From: Desulfovermiculus halophilus DSM 18834
Lineage (GTDB): Bacteria > Desulfobacterota > Desulfovibrionia > Desulfovibrionales > Desulfothermaceae
Direction of reading: 5' to 3'
DNA length: 64,000 nt
Assembly (NCBI RefSeq): GCF_000620765.1
Contig: NZ_JIAK01000008.1
Location: forward strand, 62,001-126,000
The first letter of the stretch is position 1, and every line of letters starts with the position of its first letter. This document shows, in pieces, positions 8,341 to 17,768 of this stretch. The notes beneath the pieces are model-generated. The model was not told the DNA's origin. It ran no database searches and worked only from the letters and a program-made list of their open reading frames with translations. The position numbers were made by a program, and so were the translations under genes.

Positions 8341-10362
8341 ATGAAGACTCGTCAGTCCTTTCCGGAGAACGTCAGGGTCCTGGAGCACGTCTGGATTCCT
8401 TTGTCCGACGGGATCCGAGTGGCAGCCAAGATATGGCTTCCCGCATGCGCTGAGCGGATGCCGGTCCCGGCCGTCTTGGAGTTCATCCCCTACCGCAAGC
8501 GGGACGTGGAAGCCGTTGGGGACAGCATCACCCACGGATACTTCGCCGGGCACGGCTATGCCTGTATCCGTGCGGATCTGCGCGGAGCAGGGGACTCGGA
8601 AGGGGTCTTGGAGGACGAATACCTGGCCCAGGAGCAGCAGGACTGCCTGGAGATCCTGAACTGGATCGCGGCTCAGCCCTGGTGCGACGGAAATATTGGA
8701 ATGATGGGCATTTCCTGGGGCGGGTTCAACTCCCTGCAGCTGGCCGCGCTGCGGCCTCCGGAGCTTAGAGCGGTCATAACCGTCTGCTCCACGGACGATC
8801 GCTATGCAGACGACGTCCACTACATGGGGGGCTGTCTCTTAGGAGACAATCTGTCCTGGGCCTCGACCATGTTCAGCTACAACGCATGTCCTCCGGATCC
8901 TTCCCTGGTGGGCGGGGCATGGCGGGACATGTGGCTCTCCCGTCTGGAGGGGAGCGGGCTGTGGCTGAAGAAATGGCTGGAGCATCAGCGCCGGGACGAA
9001 TACTGGAGGCACGGCTCGGTCTGTGAGGACTATTCGGCCATTTCCTGTCCGGTCCTGGCGGTCAGCGGCTGGGCAGACGGATACTCCAATGCGGTCTTTC
9101 GCCTTTTGGCCGGACTCAGCGTCCCCAGGATGGGGCTTATCGGCCCATGGAGCCATAAATATCCCCATTTCGGAGTCCCGGGACCGGCCATCGGCTTTCT
9201 GCAGGAAGCCCTTCGCTGGTGGGATTCCTGGCTCAAGGACAAAGGCCCGGGAGGGATGGATGAGCCCATGCTCCGGGTCTGGATGCAGGACAGCGTTCCG
9301 CCGAACACCCGCTACAGACACCGGCCCGGACGCTGGGTGGCGGAGACAAGCTGGCCCTCGCCCCGGATTGAACTCCGAACCTATCACCTGCACCCCGGAC
9401 ATCTCCTCCTGCCGGAACCGGCAGCCGAAGCAGGCAGCGTCACCATCCAGTCTCCGTTGAGCGTCGGTCTGTATGCCGGGAAATGGTGTTCTTACGCGGC
9501 CCCTCCGGATCTGCCCCATGATCAGCGGGAAGAGGACGGCGGGGCCCTGGTCTTTGAGACCGAGCCCTTGCTGGACAGGCTGGAGATATTGGGAGCGCCG
9601 GTCCTGGCCCTGGATGTATCCTCTAACCGTCCGGTGGCCATGGCCGCGGTCCGGCTTTCGGATGTCGCCCCGGACGACAAGGCCACCCGGGTGACCTACG
9701 GGCTGCTCAACCTGTGCCACAGAAACGGACACAGCGAGCCGGAACCGCTGCAGCCCGGCCGGATATATTCCGTGCGGGTGCCCATGAACCACATCGCTCA
9801 GAGCTTTCCCCCCGGACACCGGCTTAGGATTTCCATCTCCACCTCCTATTGGCCCTTGGCCTGGCCTTCGCCGTCCCCGGTGCGCCTGAGGGTGCACATC
9901 GGTCCCAGCAGTCTGGAGCTCCCGGTTCGTCCGGAGAGAGAGGAAGATGCGGGTCTGCGTGTATTTCCGGAACCAGAAGGGGCCCCTGCTCCCGCAGTCC
10001 GCCAGGTGCAGCCCAAGGAGCATGCCTGGCGGGTCATCCGGGATTTGGGCCGGGATGAGGCCACCCTGGAGGTTATAAAGGACGAGGGCTCCTTTTGCCT
10101 GGAGGACATCGATTGGAGCGTGAGCGCCCGGGCCAGGGAATGGTACACGTATCAGGGCGACGACTTCGATTCCGTGCGCGGCGAGACTCTGTGGGAGCGC
10201 AGCTTCCGGCGCGGGGAGTGGTCGGTGCGCACGACCGCCAGGACGGTATTGACCTCTACTTCGGAGAGCTTTCAAATCCATGCTGAACTGGACGCGTTTA
10301 TTCGGAATGAACGTGTTTTTGCCCGCAATTGGCGCTATGAAATCCCCCGCGATCATGTCTGA
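8341..10362 (+). CDS. CocE/NonD family serine hydrolase (X-Pro dipeptidyl-peptidase S15-like)
   Basis: A 673-residue alpha/beta hydrolase. The nucleophile motif GISWGG places Ser125, with a likely acid in SGWADGYSN (near residue 250) and a histidine in GPWSHKYP. A C-terminal beta-sandwich (PepX_C-type) spans roughly 350-560. Family members cleave acyl, ester or X-Pro peptide bonds; the natural substrate here is unknown. I start at the ATG at 8341 because AGGAGG lies 10 bases upstream; a GTG at 8308 has no such site. No signal peptide is visible, so the enzyme is probably cytoplasmic. It stands alone between two noncoding stretches. Confidence 0.85.
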   Translation: MKTRQSFPENVRVLEHVWIPLSDGIRVAAKIWLPACAERMPVPAVLEFIPYRKRDVEAVGDSITHGYFAGHGYACIRADLRGAGDSEGVLEDEYLAQEQQDCLEILNWIAAQPWCDGNIGMMGISWGGFNSLQLAALRPPELRAVITVCSTDDRYADDVHYMGGCLLGDNLSWASTMFSYNACPPDPSLVGGAWRDMWLSRLEGSGLWLKKWLEHQRRDEYWRHGSVCEDYSAISCPVLAVSGWADGYSNAVFRLLAGLSVPRMGLIGPWSHKYPHFGVPGPAIGFLQEALRWWDSWLKDKGPGGMDEPMLRVWMQDSVPPNTRYRHRPGRWVAETSWPSPRIELRTYHLHPGHLLLPEPAAEAGSVTIQSPLSVGLYAGKWCSYAAPPDLPHDQREEDGGALVFETEPLLDRLEILGAPVLALDVSSNRPVAMAAVRLSDVAPDDKATRVTYGLLNLCHRNGHSEPEPLQPGRIYSVRVPMNHIAQSFPPGHRLRISISTSYWPLAWPSPSPVRLRVHIGPSSLELPVRPEREEDAGLRVFPEPEGAPAPAVRQVQPKEHAWRVIRDLGRDEATLEVIKDEGSFCLEDIDWSVSARAREWYTYQGDDFDSVRGETLWERSFRRGEWSVRTTARTVLTSTSESFQIHAELDAFIRNERVFARNWRYEIPRDHV

Positions 10363-10368
10363 TCGTGA

Positions 10369-10638
10369 GGTTCTTCGATGTAGCCTGTGGATTTTGGCGT
10401 TTGCCATCTCTTCTGTGTGCCCACTTTCGGCCCGGTATTTTCTAAGCCCCGCCAAAGGGGGATCCCTGCCCCCTCCCGGCACTCACATGCAGGTCACTGC
10501 TTTCTGTTTGCGTGAGCGTATCATGCATGTGAGTGCCGGGTGGCGGGACCAAGAAAATGTGCGGGCCTGCCGCTTACGGCACACAGAAGAGACGCCAAAC
10601 TCTTATGTATGCAATTCCACTTTCTGTGTCGAAGAGCC
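10369..10638. repeat. Palindromic MITE-like element, copy 1 (full)
   Basis: About 270 bp that match 34379-34650 almost throughout. The ends form a terminal inverted repeat, GGTTCTTCGA against TCGAAGAGCC. The whole unit folds back on itself: left-arm blocks (GTTTGCC.TCTCTTCTGTGTG, then TTTTCTAAGCCCCGCC) return as complements on the right (GGCGGGACCAAGAAAA, then CACACAGAAGAGACG). The centre is a 16-bp perfect stem, CCGGCACTCACATGCA with its complement, enclosing a 32-base loop. No protein is encoded. It lies between the CocE hydrolase and the isoaspartyl peptidase and would be transcribed into a long hairpin. Confidence 0.85.
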
Positions 10639-10681
10639 GATCGTGATCTGGACTGCACAACTGAAAGGACTCGGCCGGACA

Positions 10682-11614
10682 ATGAACAGTCAGTACGTAC
10701 TATGCATTCATGGCGGGTGCGAGGACATCGTCCCGGAAAGATTCACCGCCCGGGAGGAGCAGGAGCACCTTAGCGTCCTGAGGCAGAGCCTGCAGGCCGG
10801 GCGCACGGTTCTGGAAGCCGGCGGTACTGCCGTGGACGCCACGGAATCCGCTGTCATGGTCCTGGAGGACTCTCCGCTGTTCAACGCCGGGCGAGGCTCG
10901 GTCTTCACCCATCAAGGGACGAACGAAATGGACGCTTCCATAATGAACGGACGTGATCTGCAGGCCGGGGCTGTGGCTGGAACCAGCCGAATCCAAAATC
11001 CGGTGCGGGCAGCCCGCCTGGTCATGGACAGATCAGCGCACGTCCTGCTCATCGGGGAGGGGGCGGAGGCCTTTGCCCGTGAACAGGGCCTGCACCCGGT
11101 GGATCCGGAGTATTTCGCCACCCGCCGGCGCTGGGAGGAATATGTGCAGGCCGGGGGGCAAAATGTTTCCGGCAAGGGATCTGGTGTGGATGCCGCACAT
11201 TTGGGCACTGTGGGGGCGGTCTGCCTGGACAGGCAGGGGAATGTGGCCGCTTCCAGTTCCACTGGCGGGACTATGAACAAGACCCACGGACGGGTCGGGG
11301 ATTCGCCCCTGATCGGGGCCGGGACCTATGCGAACAACGCCACCTGCGCCGTGGCCTGCACCGGCGAAGGGGAGTACTTTATCCGCACCGTGGCCGCGCA
11401 CAGGGTTTCGGTCCTTATCGAGCTCGGGGGCCTGAGCCTTGAGCAGGCATGTGATCAGGTTTTGTCCGAGATTAAGGACCTGGGCGGAATGGGCGGCATG
11501 ATCGCTGTGGATCCTTCGGGCCATGCCGCAGCTGTCCACCTTACCCAGGGCATGTTTCGGGGGCTGCTTCGGGAAGGAGAGGAGCCCCGGGTAGCCATGT
11601 ACGGCTCTAAATAG
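10682..11614 (+). CDS. iaaA: Isoaspartyl peptidase / L-asparaginase (Ntn-hydrolase, threonine type)
   Basis: A 310-residue precursor of the plant-type asparaginase family, which self-cleaves to expose a catalytic threonine. That residue is Thr176 in HLGTVGAVCLD, and the SSTGG segment after it is also typical. The enzyme hydrolyses beta-aspartyl dipeptides. Next to cyanophycinase and cyanophycin synthetase its likely job is splitting beta-Asp-Arg into free amino acids, the last step of cyanophycin breakdown. I start at the ATG at 10682 (MNSQYVLCIHGG); the open frame from 10280 runs through the palindromic repeat and is not coding. An AAAGGA precedes at a long spacing. It converges on the ATP-grasp gene. 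Confidence 0.9.
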   Translation: MNSQYVLCIHGGCEDIVPERFTAREEQEHLSVLRQSLQAGRTVLEAGGTAVDATESAVMVLEDSPLFNAGRGSVFTHQGTNEMDASIMNGRDLQAGAVAGTSRIQNPVRAARLVMDRSAHVLLIGEGAEAFAREQGLHPVDPEYFATRRRWEEYVQAGGQNVSGKGSGVDAAHLGTVGAVCLDRQGNVAASSSTGGTMNKTHGRVGDSPLIGAGTYANNATCAVACTGEGEYFIRTVAAHRVSVLIELGGLSLEQACDQVLSEIKDLGGMGGMIAVDPSGHAAAVHLTQGMFRGLLREGEEPRVAMYGSK

Positions 11615-11624
11615 TGACCTGAGG

Positions 11625-13052
11625 CTATGGTTTGATTCGGTCCTGAACCCCGCCGGTATTGGGCAGGGGGACCTTCTGTTCCGGAAGCCGCAACGGAGAG
11701 GCCAGGACCTGGATAGCGACCTGGGGAGCTGTTTCCGGAAGCCGGTCCTGAGCCTGATCCGGGCTGACCACTGGGATCGGCTGTTCAAAACGGAAGGTCA
11801 GCATCTTCCTGCACTGCTGGAACTTGTCAACAAGCTCCTGCTGGGAGTTTGCTCCCAGATAGATAAAGGCCGTGGCATAGCTGTAGCTGTCCTGTTCCGG
11901 GATCTCGGAGAGCTTCATGCCCACCTTGCCCTGGATGTCGATCAATGTTCCGGGTATCCGGCGAGCGATATCATCCAGGTCCTGCCTGGTGGGGATGGCA
12001 GTAATCAGTTTATCCTGATATTCGCGGAGAAAGAACTTCCCGGCCACCTTGTACCTGCCCTGGCGCTTGGGAAACCACGGATCGCGATTTAGGGCCACGT
12101 CGAGCATGATCTGGTGGTTGGATACCCCGTCCACTTTGGCGAACAGATCACTGTGGGACTGCGGAATGCGGGTATTTATTTCCAGGAACCAGACCTGGTC
12201 CTTTCGCTCGTTCCAGAAAAACTCCACATTAAAGGCCGATTGGTCCAGCCCGATCCGGGACATGACCTTTTCGGTAATCCCGGCCATCCTTTCCTGTACC
12301 CTGCGGGGCAGACGGGAAGGGTATTGGTAGCGGGCAAACGTGGTCCGGTTGGGTTCGCGAATGGAATCAATAATCCCGTAGGTATGCACGGCTTTGTTGT
12401 GCACATATCCCTCCAGGGTGCACTGCCGGCCGGAGATGATCTGCTCGGCCACGCAGTGCGAGCTGTTCACCCTGGCCACTTCCTCCGGCAGCTGAACAAT
12501 GTCCAGCAGATAATCAAAGGGACGGAAAAGACCGATCTTTTCCCTGAGAACGGAAACAGCCCGCTGAAAGTCCCTGGCGGTGTTGATCCGAAAACCCAGC
12601 TGGGAAGCGGTGGACTTGACCGGCTTGATCCAGAAGGGGAACTCCAGGTTGATCTTGTCCAGGGCCTGGTCGTCGAAGGGATCGAAGGGGGTAAACTTTG
12701 GGATGTACTCTGGAATGACCTGCTTTTGTTCCAGGCGGCTCCAGTATTTGTGCTCGCATTTGAGCACGCTTTCCAGGGAGGGGCCGGGGACCTTGAACCG
12801 CTCGCAGAGGATGGGAACCATGGTGCTGACCGGAAAGTCGGTGTATCCCACAATGGCATCGATGGGTCCGGAAAAGCTCCTCAGCTCTGCGTCAGCCTGA
12901 TCCAGCATGTCCTGCAGGCGGTATCGGCCGCTGTCGATCAAGGCGTGTATGTCCAGCAGGCCGATGAAGTTGTAGTTCTCCGCGTTTTTGACCTTCTGGA
13001 TCATGTGCAGGTTGAACTCGTCCAAGCCAATGATGAAAATATTTTTTTTCAT
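11625..13052 (-). CDS. ATP-grasp ligase-like protein in the cyanophycin cluster
   Basis: A 475-residue protein. An N-terminal Rossmann-like half opens MKKNIFIIGLDEFNLHMIQK. A carboxylase/ligase-type ATP-grasp domain then runs from about 110 to 320, with PFWIKPVKSTASQLG as the ATP-binding lysine segment and FLEINTRIP as the metal-binding E-x-N. A divergent C-terminal part of about 150 residues follows. Such enzymes join a carboxylate to an amine using ATP; the substrates are unknown. It immediately follows cyanophycinase: a GTG at 13064 would overlap its stop, but the ATG at 13052 has GAGG six bases upstream and I prefer it. The location suggests a role with cyanophycin dipeptides or a related amide, which is inference. 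Confidence 0.75.
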   Translation of the reverse strand: MKKNIFIIGLDEFNLHMIQKVKNAENYNFIGLLDIHALIDSGRYRLQDMLDQADAELRSFSGPIDAIVGYTDFPVSTMVPILCERFKVPGPSLESVLKCEHKYWSRLEQKQVIPEYIPKFTPFDPFDDQALDKINLEFPFWIKPVKSTASQLGFRINTARDFQRAVSVLREKIGLFRPFDYLLDIVQLPEEVARVNSSHCVAEQIISGRQCTLEGYVHNKAVHTYGIIDSIREPNRTTFARYQYPSRLPRRVQERMAGITEKVMSRIGLDQSAFNVEFFWNERKDQVWFLEINTRIPQSHSDLFAKVDGVSNHQIMLDVALNRDPWFPKRQGRYKVAGKFFLREYQDKLITAIPTRQDLDDIARRIPGTLIDIQGKVGMKLSEIPEQDSYSYATAFIYLGANSQQELVDKFQQCRKMLTFRFEQPIPVVSPDQAQDRLPETAPQVAIQVLASPLRLPEQKVPLPNTGGVQDRIKP

Positions 13053-13060
13053 CCTAGACC

Positions 13061-13924
13061 TCACTCGGATTGAGCCGGGATGAACTTGTGTTCGGACAGG
13101 ATATATTTGTCCCCCGGGATCATGACGTGAACGTTTAAGTTTTCGATGGAAATCAGTTCGCCTTCGCTGATGGACGCCATGTTCGTGTGCCGGATGTTGG
13201 CACCGTCGACCACGATGATCAGACCGGAGCCGATGGCCTCCTGAACATCCCCCTTGGTGATCAACAGCCCGGTGTCTTCTCCCAAACCGATGCCCAGGGA
13301 GGCCGGATTTTGGGCCACGGCCTGGAACAGGCGGCCGATCCGTCCGCGTTTGACGAAGTGGGTGTCGATAATCACATTGTCCAAGATCCCGAACCCGCTG
13401 CTGAACTTGACCTCGCCTTTGCGCAGGGCCTCGTGGCTGCTGCCCTCGTAAATCATGGTATCAGACATGCACATGGCCCCGGCGCTGGTTCCGGCAATAA
13501 CCACCGGCTCCTGACGGAAGCGGTCCAGGAGGACGCTTAAGAACTCCGTGCCTCCCAGGAGGGTGGTCAGCCGCAGCTGATTTCCGCCGGTGAACAGAAA
13601 GCCTTCAGCTTCTCTGGTCCGGGCTACGGTGTCCTCGGCCTGCGCTTCTTCTCTGGTCCTGATGTCCAGGACCCCGACGTTGGTCTGTCCCAGGTTCTCA
13701 AAGGCCTGGACGTATCGCTGGCTGGATTTTTCCGGGACCTCGGATGCAGTGGGGATGATTTCTATCCGGCTTGTTTTTCCGGGCAGGCTCCGGCAGAAAG
13801 TGGTGATGATCTCGGCCTCGGTCTCATGCATCGTGCCGTTGCCCATATCCTCGGACCCGTTGGCTTCAGAAGGAAGGGACAGGTCTCCGCCGATGATGAT
13901 TAGAATTCCTTTTGTTTTTTTCAT
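13061..13924 (-). CDS. cphB: Cyanophycinase
   Basis: A 287-residue serine exopeptidase of family S51 that releases beta-Asp-Arg dipeptides from cyanophycin. The catalytic serine is Ser147 in AGTSAGAMCMSD, and FTGGNQ (111-116) is the other conserved family block. The length is normal, and there is no signal peptide, consistent with an intracellular polymer store. The start is ATG at 13924. It is transcribed away from cphA across a 73-bp gap that must contain both promoters, and in the same direction as the ATP-grasp gene that follows. Confidence 0.93.
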   Translation of the reverse strand: MKKTKGILIIIGGDLSLPSEANGSEDMGNGTMHETEAEIITTFCRSLPGKTSRIEIIPTASEVPEKSSQRYVQAFENLGQTNVGVLDIRTREEAQAEDTVARTREAEGFLFTGGNQLRLTTLLGGTEFLSVLLDRFRQEPVVIAGTSAGAMCMSDTMIYEGSSHEALRKGEVKFSSGFGILDNVIIDTHFVKRGRIGRLFQAVAQNPASLGIGLGEDTGLLITKGDVQEAIGSGLIIVVDGANIRHTNMASISEGELISIENLNVHVMIPGDKYILSEHKFIPAQSE

Positions 13925-13997
13925 GAAAAGAACGTACTCTTTCCCCGGGAGTAAAGCAAGAATTCAGTGAGAATTTTCCGGACCATAACAAGGGTGC

Positions 13998-16664
13998 ATG
14001 CGGGAGATGAAAATACTTGAAATACGAGCCCTGCGCGGACCGAATTACTGGTCCAACCGGCGGCATAAGCTTATGGTCATGCGGGTTGATCTGGAAGAAA
14101 TGGAAGAGTACCCCTCGAATACAATAGCTGGATTCGCAGAACGATTGGAAGAGGTTCTTCCTTCTCTGTATGAGCACAGGTGTTCCCGCGGTTATGAAGG
14201 TGGATTTCTGGAAAGAGTACGGGAAGGGACTTGGATGGGGCACATAATGGAGCATGTTGCCCTGGAGCTGCAGGTTTTAGCCGGCATGCAGTGCGGATTT
14301 GGGCGCTGTACATGGGACGGTGAAGAGGGGATATACAATGTTGTTTTTTCTTACGAAGAAGAACGGGCTGGATTCTACGCCGCAGAGGCAGCCTTCCGCA
14401 TCGTCAATTCGGTGATAGCTGCAAGGTCCTGCGATGTGGACCGGGATGTCCAGTGTCTGCGGGAGATCAGGGAGGAGGAACGTTTCGGGCCCAGCACAGG
14501 ATCTCTGGTGGAGGAGGCCAGGAAGCGGAATATACCGGTCTTGCGCCTGAACAGGTACTCCCTGGTCCAGATGGGATGGGGCGTGCACCAGCAGAGGATC
14601 CAGGCCACAGTGACCGGAAAAACCAGCAGCATAGGGCTGGAGATCGCCTACGACAAGGAAGAGACCAAGAATATGCTGGAAAACAACGGCTGTCCGGTGC
14701 CCTTGGGTCGGGTGGTCCAGTCCTGGGAAGAGATGGAATCCGCAGTCTCCAGGGTCGGTTTTCCCTTGGTCGTCAAGCCCGTGGACGGGCATCAGGGCAA
14801 GGGGGCAAGCATCAATGTGCAAAGCATGGATGAAGCCCGGGCCGCATTTGCCGCGGCCGTTACCTATTCCGGCCGGGTGATCGTGGAACAGTATATCCCC
14901 GGCTTCGATTACCGGCTTTTGGTCATCAATTCCACATTCGTGGCCGCAGCCAGGCGAACTCCGGCCCATGTGGTGGGCAACGGGCGGATGAGCGTCCAGG
15001 AACTCATCGACGAGGTGAACCAGGATCCCCGCCGGGGCTACGGGCACGAGCAGGAGCTGACCGAGATCAGCGTGGACGATATGACCCGGCGTCTGCTGGA
15101 CCAGGAAGGCCTCGGTTTGGACACGATTCTTCCCCAGGGCCGGGTCCTGTATTTAAAGACCACGGCGAATTTGAGCACTGGAGGGATCTCCGAGGACGTG
15201 ACCGATACGGTTCACTCCGGGAATGTGTTTTTGGCCGAACGGGTGGCCCGGATCATCGATCTGGACATCTGCGGGATAGATGTGATGGCTCCCAGCCTGA
15301 GCGAGCCGATTACTGAAAACGGGGGCGCGGTCATTGAGGTCAACGGAGCTCCGGGGTTCCGCATGCACCTGGCCCCAACCGTGGGCAAGCCCAGAAACGT
15401 CGCCGAACCGGTCCTGGACATGCTGTTCCCCTCCGGCAGTCCGGGACGGATCCCCATTATCTCCGTAACCGGGACCAATGGGAAGACGACCACCACCCGG
15501 CTCATTGCCCATATAATGCGGATACACGGAAAAAAGGTCGGGGCCACGACCACGGACGGCATTTATATCCAGAACACCCTGCTGTACAAAGGGGATTGTT
15601 CAGGCCCGGAAAGCGCCCGCTTCGTGCTCCGCGACCCCACGGTGGACTATGCTGTCTTTGAAACCGCCCGGGGAGGGATGATGCGCTCCGGATTGGGCTA
15701 CGACGCGAGTGATGTGGGCGTGGTGACCAATATAGCCTCGGATCATCTCGGACTGCGCGGGATTCATACCCTGGAGCAGCTGACTCGGCTCAAGGCCCTG
15801 GTGGCCGAGAATGTCCGTCCTGAAGGCTATGCGGTGCTCAACGCAGATGATCCCCATGTCATTTCTATGCAGGAGGGCATACCTTGTCAGGCGGCCCTGT
15901 TCAGCATGGACGCCTCCAATCCCCGCATCCGGGAGCACTGCGCATCCGGAGGAACGGCCGCGGTCTACGATGAGGGAAGCATTGTCCTGCTCAAGGGGGA
16001 CTGGGCCATCCAGGTGGACAAGGTGATCAATATTCCCTTAACCTACTCTGGCAAGGCCTCTTTTCAGATTCAGAATGTGCTGGCCGCATCTCTGGCTGCC
16101 TTTGTCCAGGAGGTGAGTGTTGAAGAAATCCGCATCGGGCTGCAGACCTTTTTCCCTTCCTCCGCACAGCTGCCGGGGCGGATGAACATATTTGAGTTCG
16201 AAAAGTTCAAGGTGCTCATCGATTATGCGCACAATCCCCCCAGCATGGAGGCCATCGGCAAGTTCGTGTCTTCCCTGGGGAGCGGGCGCAAGGTGGGCAT
16301 TCTGGCCGGGACAGGGGACAGAAGGGATGAGGACTTGGTGGAGTACGGCCGGGTAGCCGCGGAGTATTTCGATCAGCTCATTGTCTGGGAGGACGCGGAC
16401 TATGCCCGGGGCCGGGACAGCCAAGAGGTCATGGACCTGGTCCTGCAGGGGGCGAAAAGCAGTTATCAGGACCCGGATATCCTGATCATTCCGGATGAAG
16501 ACGATGCAGTGGAGCATGCCCTGTCCACAGCCGAATGGCAGACCGTGATCGCGGTCTTCACCGGACGCATCGAGCAGATGACGGCCAGGATCAAGGAGTG
16601 GAAGGAAAAGGAGCTGGATCTGACCCTGACCCGGGAGGACATCCCCAATCTGGAGAGAGGATGA
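13998..16664 (+). CDS. cphA: Cyanophycin synthetase
   Basis: An 888-residue CphA1-type enzyme that builds multi-L-arginyl-poly-L-aspartate with two ATP-driven ligations. It has the full three-part layout: an N-terminal domain (about 1-160), an ATP-grasp domain (about 215-475, adding Asp to the backbone; VEQYIPGFDYRLLVIN is visible) and a Mur-ligase-like domain (about 485-888, adding Arg) with the P-loop VTGTNGKTTTTR near 488. The length matches the family (about 870-900). The start ATG 13998 follows AAGGGTG; a second ATG nine bases on would have too short a spacing. With cphB and iaaA the window encodes storage and complete re-use of a nitrogen polymer, uncommon for a sulfate reducer. Confidence 0.95.
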   Translation: MREMKILEIRALRGPNYWSNRRHKLMVMRVDLEEMEEYPSNTIAGFAERLEEVLPSLYEHRCSRGYEGGFLERVREGTWMGHIMEHVALELQVLAGMQCGFGRCTWDGEEGIYNVVFSYEEERAGFYAAEAAFRIVNSVIAARSCDVDRDVQCLREIREEERFGPSTGSLVEEARKRNIPVLRLNRYSLVQMGWGVHQQRIQATVTGKTSSIGLEIAYDKEETKNMLENNGCPVPLGRVVQSWEEMESAVSRVGFPLVVKPVDGHQGKGASINVQSMDEARAAFAAAVTYSGRVIVEQYIPGFDYRLLVINSTFVAAARRTPAHVVGNGRMSVQELIDEVNQDPRRGYGHEQELTEISVDDMTRRLLDQEGLGLDTILPQGRVLYLKTTANLSTGGISEDVTDTVHSGNVFLAERVARIIDLDICGIDVMAPSLSEPITENGGAVIEVNGAPGFRMHLAPTVGKPRNVAEPVLDMLFPSGSPGRIPIISVTGTNGKTTTTRLIAHIMRIHGKKVGATTTDGIYIQNTLLYKGDCSGPESARFVLRDPTVDYAVFETARGGMMRSGLGYDASDVGVVTNIASDHLGLRGIHTLEQLTRLKALVAENVRPEGYAVLNADDPHVISMQEGIPCQAALFSMDASNPRIREHCASGGTAAVYDEGSIVLLKGDWAIQVDKVINIPLTYSGKASFQIQNVLAASLAAFVQEVSVEEIRIGLQTFFPSSAQLPGRMNIFEFEKFKVLIDYAHNPPSMEAIGKFVSSLGSGRKVGILAGTGDRRDEDLVEYGRVAAEYFDQLIVWEDADYARGRDSQEVMDLVLQGAKSSYQDPDILIIPDEDDAVEHALSTAEWQTVIAVFTGRIEQMTARIKEWKEKELDLTLTREDIPNLERG

Positions 16665-16703
16665 TGGGTCGAAACGATATAAGGTGCACAAAAAGACCAG
16701 GAT

Positions 16704-17474
16704 ATGAAGACACCACGAAAGGCCGTGTTGGCCGCAATCCTCATCGGCTGTGCCCTGCTGGCCGGCATGTATGTCCTCCTGGACCGCGGCCAGCGAATCG
16801 AAGAAGAGGAGGGCCCCGGGCCGGAGATCTCAGCCGGGGAACAAGGAACAGAGGTTGGGCCCGGTCATGTATACTGGGACAAGAGAAGCAAGGTCTTTAA
16901 ATATCAGCCCTGTGGGGACCCGGTGCGTCAATACAGGGTGCAGGCGGAAGACGTGGACACAAGCACGGAATGGACTGAGCTGGCTGATACATTGCGCCAG
17001 ATGCCCCAGATCCCGCGCTTCGTGATTTTGGAGGGGATACAGGAAGCCCCGGACGACAACGGGGATGGGGTGTTTCGTCTCTTCAGCATCGTCCGCACGG
17101 ACCCCCGGGGCAACTGCAAGGAGGATCGCATCGTGCTGAATGCTCCACTCCCCGGAGAGGTGGTGTCCTCCCCGCTTCGCATTCAGGGCCGGGCCAGGGG
17201 AGGCTGGTATTTTGAAGGTGACTTTCCGGTCCTGCTTACGGATTGGGACGGCAGGATCGTGGCCCGGGGGATAGCCTCAGCCGAGAGGGAGTGGATGACC
17301 GAAGAGTTCGTCCCGTTTTCCTGCCGGCTGGAGTTCAACGCTCCTGCCTTCGGTCAGGGTGAAACTCCGGCGTTCGCCCAGCGGGGGACGCTTATCCTGC
17401 GCAAGGACAACCCTTCGGACAATCCTGCCCTGGACGATGCCCTGGAAGTCCCGGTCAGATTTGCAACGCAGTAA
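16704..17474 (+). CDS. Exported or membrane-anchored Gmad2-domain protein
   Basis: A 256-residue protein with one N-terminal hydrophobic segment (about residues 8-26, AVLAAILIGCALLAGMYVLL), followed by an acidic linker. The C-terminal part (about 155-254) fits the Gmad2 immunoglobulin-like domain known from spore germination proteins: LNAPLPGEVVSSPLRIQGRA, then GGWYFEGDFPV and a final TLILRKDNPSDNP. Gmad2 proteins sit outside the membrane in many non-sporulating bacteria; the function is unknown. It begins 39 bases after cphA and may be read from the same transcript, with no evident functional link. A cysteine at 16 is not in a clear lipobox. Confidence 0.75.
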   Translation: MKTPRKAVLAAILIGCALLAGMYVLLDRGQRIEEEEGPGPEISAGEQGTEVGPGHVYWDKRSKVFKYQPCGDPVRQYRVQAEDVDTSTEWTELADTLRQMPQIPRFVILEGIQEAPDDNGDGVFRLFSIVRTDPRGNCKEDRIVLNAPLPGEVVSSPLRIQGRARGGWYFEGDFPVLLTDWDGRIVARGIASAEREWMTEEFVPFSCRLEFNAPAFGQGETPAFAQRGTLILRKDNPSDNPALDDALEVPVRFATQ

Positions 17475-17489
17475 CAAGATTGGAGTATC

Positions 17490-17505
17490 GCCCGGCGCGC
17501 CGGGC
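17490..17505. other. 16-bp perfect palindrome downstream of the Gmad2 gene
   Basis: GCCCGGCGCGCCGGGC is its own reverse complement. It lies 15 bases after the stop. It could be a short terminator stem without loop or a protein-binding site. The remaining bases to 17730 show no gene. Confidence 0.35.
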
Positions 17506-17730
17506 CCGTGCATTATGACCGGCAAACGCGGAGCATCCACAAGAAATATCGGGGGATATTTTTTCGGCTTTTGGATCCTGGTGCGGCTGCGGGCAAAAAG
17601 GGATCGCAATGACCAAGGCTGGAAGGGGCGGGGTGGACAATGGGTATAAAAGAAAATAAACAGGGGAAAGCGCGCCTTATGAGAGGGGAAAATTCAGTTG
17701 CAGGTGGGAAGTACGGTGTAAAATACAATA

Positions 17731-17759
17731 AGGGGCTATGAGAAACCCCCATAACCCCT
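17731..17759 (-). terminator. Hairpin after tRNA-Arg
   Basis: Read on the minus strand, a 10-bp stem with one G-U pair (AGGGGTTATG / CATAGCCCCT) encloses a 9-base loop, followed by TATTGTATTTTA. It lies ten bases beyond the tRNA CCA end and is a plausible tRNA terminator. Confidence 0.55.
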
Positions 17760-17768
17760 GAAAATTCA

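Noticed and set aside
8839..10482. A 547-codon minus-strand open frame
   Set aside because: It is antisense to the CocE/NonD hydrolase, whose motifs and ribosome site are clear.
10280..10681. N-terminal extension of the isoaspartyl peptidase
   Set aside because: The extension is the translated palindromic repeat; family proteins begin at the ATG at 10682.
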